Program-made: the position numbers and the translations under genes
In this document: in pieces, positions 61,484 through 64,000 of the stretch
Position numbering within the stretch: position 1 is the first letter of the stretch
Layout: every line of letters begins with the position of its first letter
Source of the DNA: Salibacterium salarium
GTDB lineage: Bacteria; Bacillota; Bacilli; Bacillales; Marinococcaceae
Reading direction: 5' to 3'
DNA length: 64,000 nt
Assembly: GCF_030813635.1 (NCBI RefSeq)
Contig: NZ_JAUSUM010000001.1
Location: 1,135,246-1,199,245 of the forward strand
Notes under the pieces: model-generated
Database searches by the model: none
What the model saw: the letters and a program-made list of their open reading frames with translations, nothing else
What the model was told of the DNA's origin: nothing

Positions 61484-62845
61484 ATGGTGAAATTGAATGA
61501 GGAAACAAGAGAAGACTATTTTAAAAAAATTATGAAGTCCGCGATAAAAGAGGAGTTGGACGAATTCAGACGTCTATTTCTGGAACTTCATCCCGCTGAT
61601 CAAACGGAAGTGTTTTTACGTTTAGAGGAGTCAGAACGCAAACGTGTGTATGAGTTTTTAAGTCCAGAAGAGTTTGCGGAGATTTTTGAAGGTCTGGAAA
61701 TAGATGAACAAAAAGCGATTGCACTTGAGCTGAATGATTACTACGCGGCCGAAATGTTTAATAAAATGTATGCTGATGATGTTGCGGATTTTTTCGGTGA
61801 ATTACAGCAGGAACACGTTGAAGATATTTTACAGGCGATGAATAAGGAAGACGCGGATGATGTTCAAGAACTTCTGATGTATGAAGACAATACAGCTGGT
61901 TCAATCATGACAAAAGAATTTATATCGGTGAAGGCATCACATACGGTAGCTGAAGTGATAGAATTACTTCGTGAAGAAGGACCGGATGCTGAAACGATTT
62001 ACTATTTATATGTTGTGGATGAAGCCGGTAAATTGGTTGGTGTAACATCTATTAGAGATCTGATTACCTCAATGTCTGATGAAACAATAGAAACGTTTAT
62101 GAGCTCGCGTGTTGTATCGGTTCATGTTAAAACAGACCAAGAAGAGGTTGCTCAACTTATTCAAAAATATGACTTTTTAGCTGCTCCTGTAGTCACAGAT
62201 CATAATATGCTTGTTGGAATTGTAACTGTTGATGATGTAATTGATGTTCTTGAGCAAGAAGCTACAGAAGACGTAGGAGAAATTACAGCGTCCAGAGGTT
62301 CCACGGATGTAACGATAACTTCCATCCAAGCCGCGAAAAGACGAGCCCCATGGATTGTATTACTGATGTTCTTTGGGTTAGGAACAGCAGAGGTAATCGG
62401 AATTTTTGAAGAAACTCTTGAATCCGTAGTCTTACTAGCCGCTTTTATTCCGATGGTAATGGGTTCTGCTGGGAATACGGGAACTCAATCGTTAGCCGTA
62501 GCTGTACGCGCACTTGCCACAGGAACACTAGAAAAGCGCGGTTTCTGGAAAACTGTTGTAAGGGAATTTTCCACTGGGTTATTAATTGGCGTTACTTGTG
62601 GAGTTGTCATTACGCTTTTGCTCGGGTTGTTGTATGGAGATTTGTTCTTAGGGTTCATAGTAGGCCTCTCCATAATGGTATCGTTAGGTGTAGCAAGTGT
62701 TATTGGTACTACTATCCCTCTTATTATTAACAAGTTAAACCTGGATCCTGCTATTGCATCTGGTCCATTTATTACGACGTTGAGTGATGTTATTAGTTTA
62801 ATGATTTATTTTACGATAGCCACCTCTTTTCTACAGCATGTGTAG
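61484..62845 (+). CDS. mgtE: Magnesium transporter MgtE
   Basis: A 453-residue protein of normal MgtE length. The N-domain is a helical superhelix (residues 1-130: LFLELHPADQTEVFLRLEES), followed by paired CBS domains (TAGSIMTKEFISVKASHTVA and FMSSRVVSVHVKTDQEEV) and five C-terminal spans with VMGSAGNTGTQSLAVAVRAL, the ion-gate signature. The cytoplasmic domains sense Mg2+ and close the channel. ATG 61484 has AGGGGGGA seven bases upstream. It sits directly downstream of khtTU. Confidence 0.95.
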   Translation: MVKLNEETREDYFKKIMKSAIKEELDEFRRLFLELHPADQTEVFLRLEESERKRVYEFLSPEEFAEIFEGLEIDEQKAIALELNDYYAAEMFNKMYADDVADFFGELQQEHVEDILQAMNKEDADDVQELLMYEDNTAGSIMTKEFISVKASHTVAEVIELLREEGPDAETIYYLYVVDEAGKLVGVTSIRDLITSMSDETIETFMSSRVVSVHVKTDQEEVAQLIQKYDFLAAPVVTDHNMLVGIVTVDDVIDVLEQEATEDVGEITASRGSTDVTITSIQAAKRRAPWIVLLMFFGLGTAEVIGIFEETLESVVLLAAFIPMVMGSAGNTGTQSLAVAVRALATGTLEKRGFWKTVVREFSTGLLIGVTCGVVITLLLGLLYGDLFLGFIVGLSIMVSLGVASVIGTTIPLIINKLNLDPAIASGPFITTLSDVISLMIYFTIATSFLQHV

Positions 62846-62884
62846 AAAATCTCTCAAATTTTCTAGTCTAATTTGAAAAAATTA

Positions 62885-62939
62885 TTTACATTCCTTTTCG
62901 TCGTTTCGTACAATGTAAGTAATATAAGCGACGAAAAGG
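62885..62939 (+). promoter_or_regulatory. Promoter with an 11-bp perfect inverted repeat reaching the ribosome site
   Basis: TTTACA (62885-62890), 18 bases, TACAAT (62909-62914). CCTTTTCGTCG at 62893-62903, in the promoter spacer, is repeated perfectly inverted as CGACGAAAAGG at 62929-62939, where AAAAGGAGGAGG is the ribosome site. Possible operator. Confidence 0.55.
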
Positions 62940-62951
62940 AGGAGGGGTAAT

Positions 62952-63515
62952 ATGGAAGAGAGTTATGAATCTTTTTTTGATCAAGAGGGACCCTTCTATC
63001 CTACGCAAATGTTTCATATGGACATTTGGAAAAAAGCTGTCCAAGACGTTGTCAATAAAGTGATTAGACAGGCACTGAACTATCCTGTCGAAGACCGAAA
63101 TGTAACACTTTTGATTGACATTTTTAAGAAAACGTGGAAAGTAAATATGTCTTCAGGCTGGTTTCGTTATGAAACCTCCTATTATTTATGGCTCGTTCAT
63201 GTGTCGGGTTTGTTATTGCCTCTTTTAGAACAAGAAACTGGTGTTCTCAGCGGTTGGCTGCAGTATAGAAAATATTCAGATAGACGAGATGGGTTGACCT
63301 TTACAGTTCCAATTATTAAGGAAACAGATCGACTGAAACTTTATTTATTTGAGAAAAAACCAGTAATACTGTCCAGTGTGGCTGAAGCAATGGCAATAAA
63401 CGCTTCTTACAGTAGTGTTATTTTTCCGGATTTATTACAAATTGATTCATTAGAAGACGGTCGTTCGAATATTCATACGTTGTCTTCTGTTCATAAAAGA
63501 AAGCAGGACTGGTAA
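62952..63515 (+). CDS. Unrecognised 187-aa protein
   Basis: A soluble, aromatic-rich protein with no membrane span or Cys motif. The middle has a conserved-looking segment (SSGWFRYETSYYLWLVHVSG), then a polar region (GWLQYRKYSDRRDGLTFTVP) and a C-terminal segment PVILSSVAEAMAINASYSSV, which hints at an alpha/beta fold. Excellent ribosome site (AAAAGGAGGAGG). It stands alone between mgtE and an rRNA operon. No family recognised. Confidence 0.65.
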   Translation: MEESYESFFDQEGPFYPTQMFHMDIWKKAVQDVVNKVIRQALNYPVEDRNVTLLIDIFKKTWKVNMSSGWFRYETSYYLWLVHVSGLLLPLLEQETGVLSGWLQYRKYSDRRDGLTFTVPIIKETDRLKLYLFEKKPVILSSVAEAMAINASYSSVIFPDLLQIDSLEDGRSNIHTLSSVHKRKQDW

Positions 63516-63583
63516 TTCACGGTTCTGTTTTTTTGTATAGTCATACTTTCCTGCAATTTATCTTGAATATTTCCATTGTGTTA

Positions 63584-63611
63584 TTGACATTATTTTGTGA
63601 AACGTTATAAT
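63584..63611 (+). promoter_or_regulatory. rrn promoter P1
   Basis: TTGACA (63584-63589), 16 bases, TATAAT (63606-63611), both perfect consensus. Confidence 0.85.
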
Positions 63612-63776
63612 AGGAAGTCCCTTCAATTAGTGAAGGGGAATGATTTAAACATGAAGAACAATTTGGCGGATATGATAGAAATTTAAAATCCCTATTGCGT
63701 TTCTTTGAATCAGATGCTATATTGGTATTTGTCGCTTAAGACACAGACATTATATAAAGTTATTCAATATTTATTA

Positions 63777-63805
63777 TTGACTTTATAAATCGTGTCTAGT
63801 AACAT
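63777..63805 (+). promoter_or_regulatory. Possible rrn promoter P2
   Basis: TTGACT (63777-63782), 17 bases, TAACAT (63800-63805). Two tandem promoters are usual for Bacillus rrn operons; the -10 here is weak. The rest of the 63516-63940 gap is leader sequence without a gene. Confidence 0.45.
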
Positions 63806-63841
63806 TATTTAAGTCGCCATAAAAAGGCTACAGAGTTTAGT

Positions 63842-63854
63842 TGTTCTTTGAAAA
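63842..63854 (+). promoter_or_regulatory. rrn boxA antitermination element
   Basis: TGTTCTTTGAAAA, the Bacillus rrn leader boxA bound by NusB/NusE, 100 bases upstream of the 16S gene. Confidence 0.8.
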
Positions 63855-63940
63855 TTGAATGAAAGTCAAGCGTCTGTCAATTCAAGCAACAAACATCGAT
63901 TCAATATTGATTGAATCAATCAGTTAGAATCAAACATCTT

Positions 63941-64000
63941 TTTATTGGAGAGTTTGATCCTGGCTCAGGACGAACGCTGGCGGCGTGCCTAATACATGCA
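63941..64000 (+). rRNA. rrs: 16S ribosomal RNA (first 60 bases)
   Basis: TTTATTGGAGAGTTTGATCC, then CTGGCTCAGGACGAACGCTG, is the universal 5' end of bacterial 16S rRNA in its Bacillus form. The gene runs off the window. Confidence 0.98.

Noticed and set aside
1..64000. CRISPR array or tRNA genes
   Set aside because: No regularly spaced identical repeats with unique spacers were seen, and no tRNA-like cloverleaf stood out by eye; a tRNAscan run would be needed to exclude tRNAs fully.

Overview
The window is a low-GC Gram-positive (Bacillaceae) chromosome segment. The backbone order spoIIB-maf-radC-mreBCD-minCD-spoIVFAB-rplU-prp-rpmA is the one known from Bacillus subtilis. The sporulation genes (spoIIB, spoIVFA, spoIVFB), SpoVE/RodA-type SEDS protein, DUF1659/DUF2922/YvrJ trio and khtTU homologues all fit an endospore former. 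Very acidic linkers and tails (PstS, MreC, the chemoreceptor) suggest a halophilic or haloalkaliphilic lifestyle; that is inference.

Layout. 1-3418: end of a type IV pilus-like operon (PilN, PilO), spoIIB, maf and the first three quarters of radC. 3419-23760: a mobile element of about 20.3 kb inserted in radC exactly at the JAMM zinc motif; the remaining 52 codons of radC resume at 23760. The element carries rightward cargo (a small DUF5839-like protein, a HEPN protein, a Gabija-like GajA/GajB pair, a complete type I restriction-modification operon hsdM-hsdS-hsdR). A leftward four-gene recombinase operon starts at the right end: a TnpA-like tyrosine recombinase, a 1076-residue recombinase-like protein with an apparent tandem array of DNA-binding repeats, a TnpB-like recombinase and a small coiled-coil TnpC-like protein. 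Target, position and operon logic are those of the Tn554 family, but the cargo is antiphage defence rather than antibiotic resistance.

23919-37813: mreBCD and minCD (cell shape, septum placement), an arsenic resistance cluster (arsA-arsD leftward, arsR-arsB-arsC rightward) interposed between minD and spoIVFA, then spoIVFA-spoIVFB, RNase G, and the L21 leader with rplU-prp-rpmA. 37977-43567: a metallo-beta-lactamase-fold hydrolase and a PhoP-type-controlled pstSCAB-phoU operon. 43671-47280: a compact chemotaxis operon cheA-cheW-cheY-cheX behind a candidate sigma-D promoter; a chemoreceptor gene at 53661 has its own sigma-D-like promoter, so the two probably belong to one motility regulon. 47281-64000: MHYT-PAS-GGDEF diguanylate cyclase, DUF418 membrane protein, SEDS protein, small sporeformer proteins around a MITE-like repeat, YhfK-like oxidoreductase, ResA-like thioredoxin, D-Ala-D-Ala carboxypeptidase, CPBP protease, LCP ligase, KhtTU potassium exporter, MgtE magnesium transporter behind a short attenuator-like leader, an unrecognised protein behind an inverted-repeat promoter, and the promoters, boxA and first 60 bases of a 16S rRNA gene.

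The most interesting region is the radC-borne defence element: a reconstructible insertion, subterminal repeats at both ends, an unusual giant recombinase, and at least two (possibly three) stacked defence systems. All family names come from reading motifs by eye; no database search was possible.
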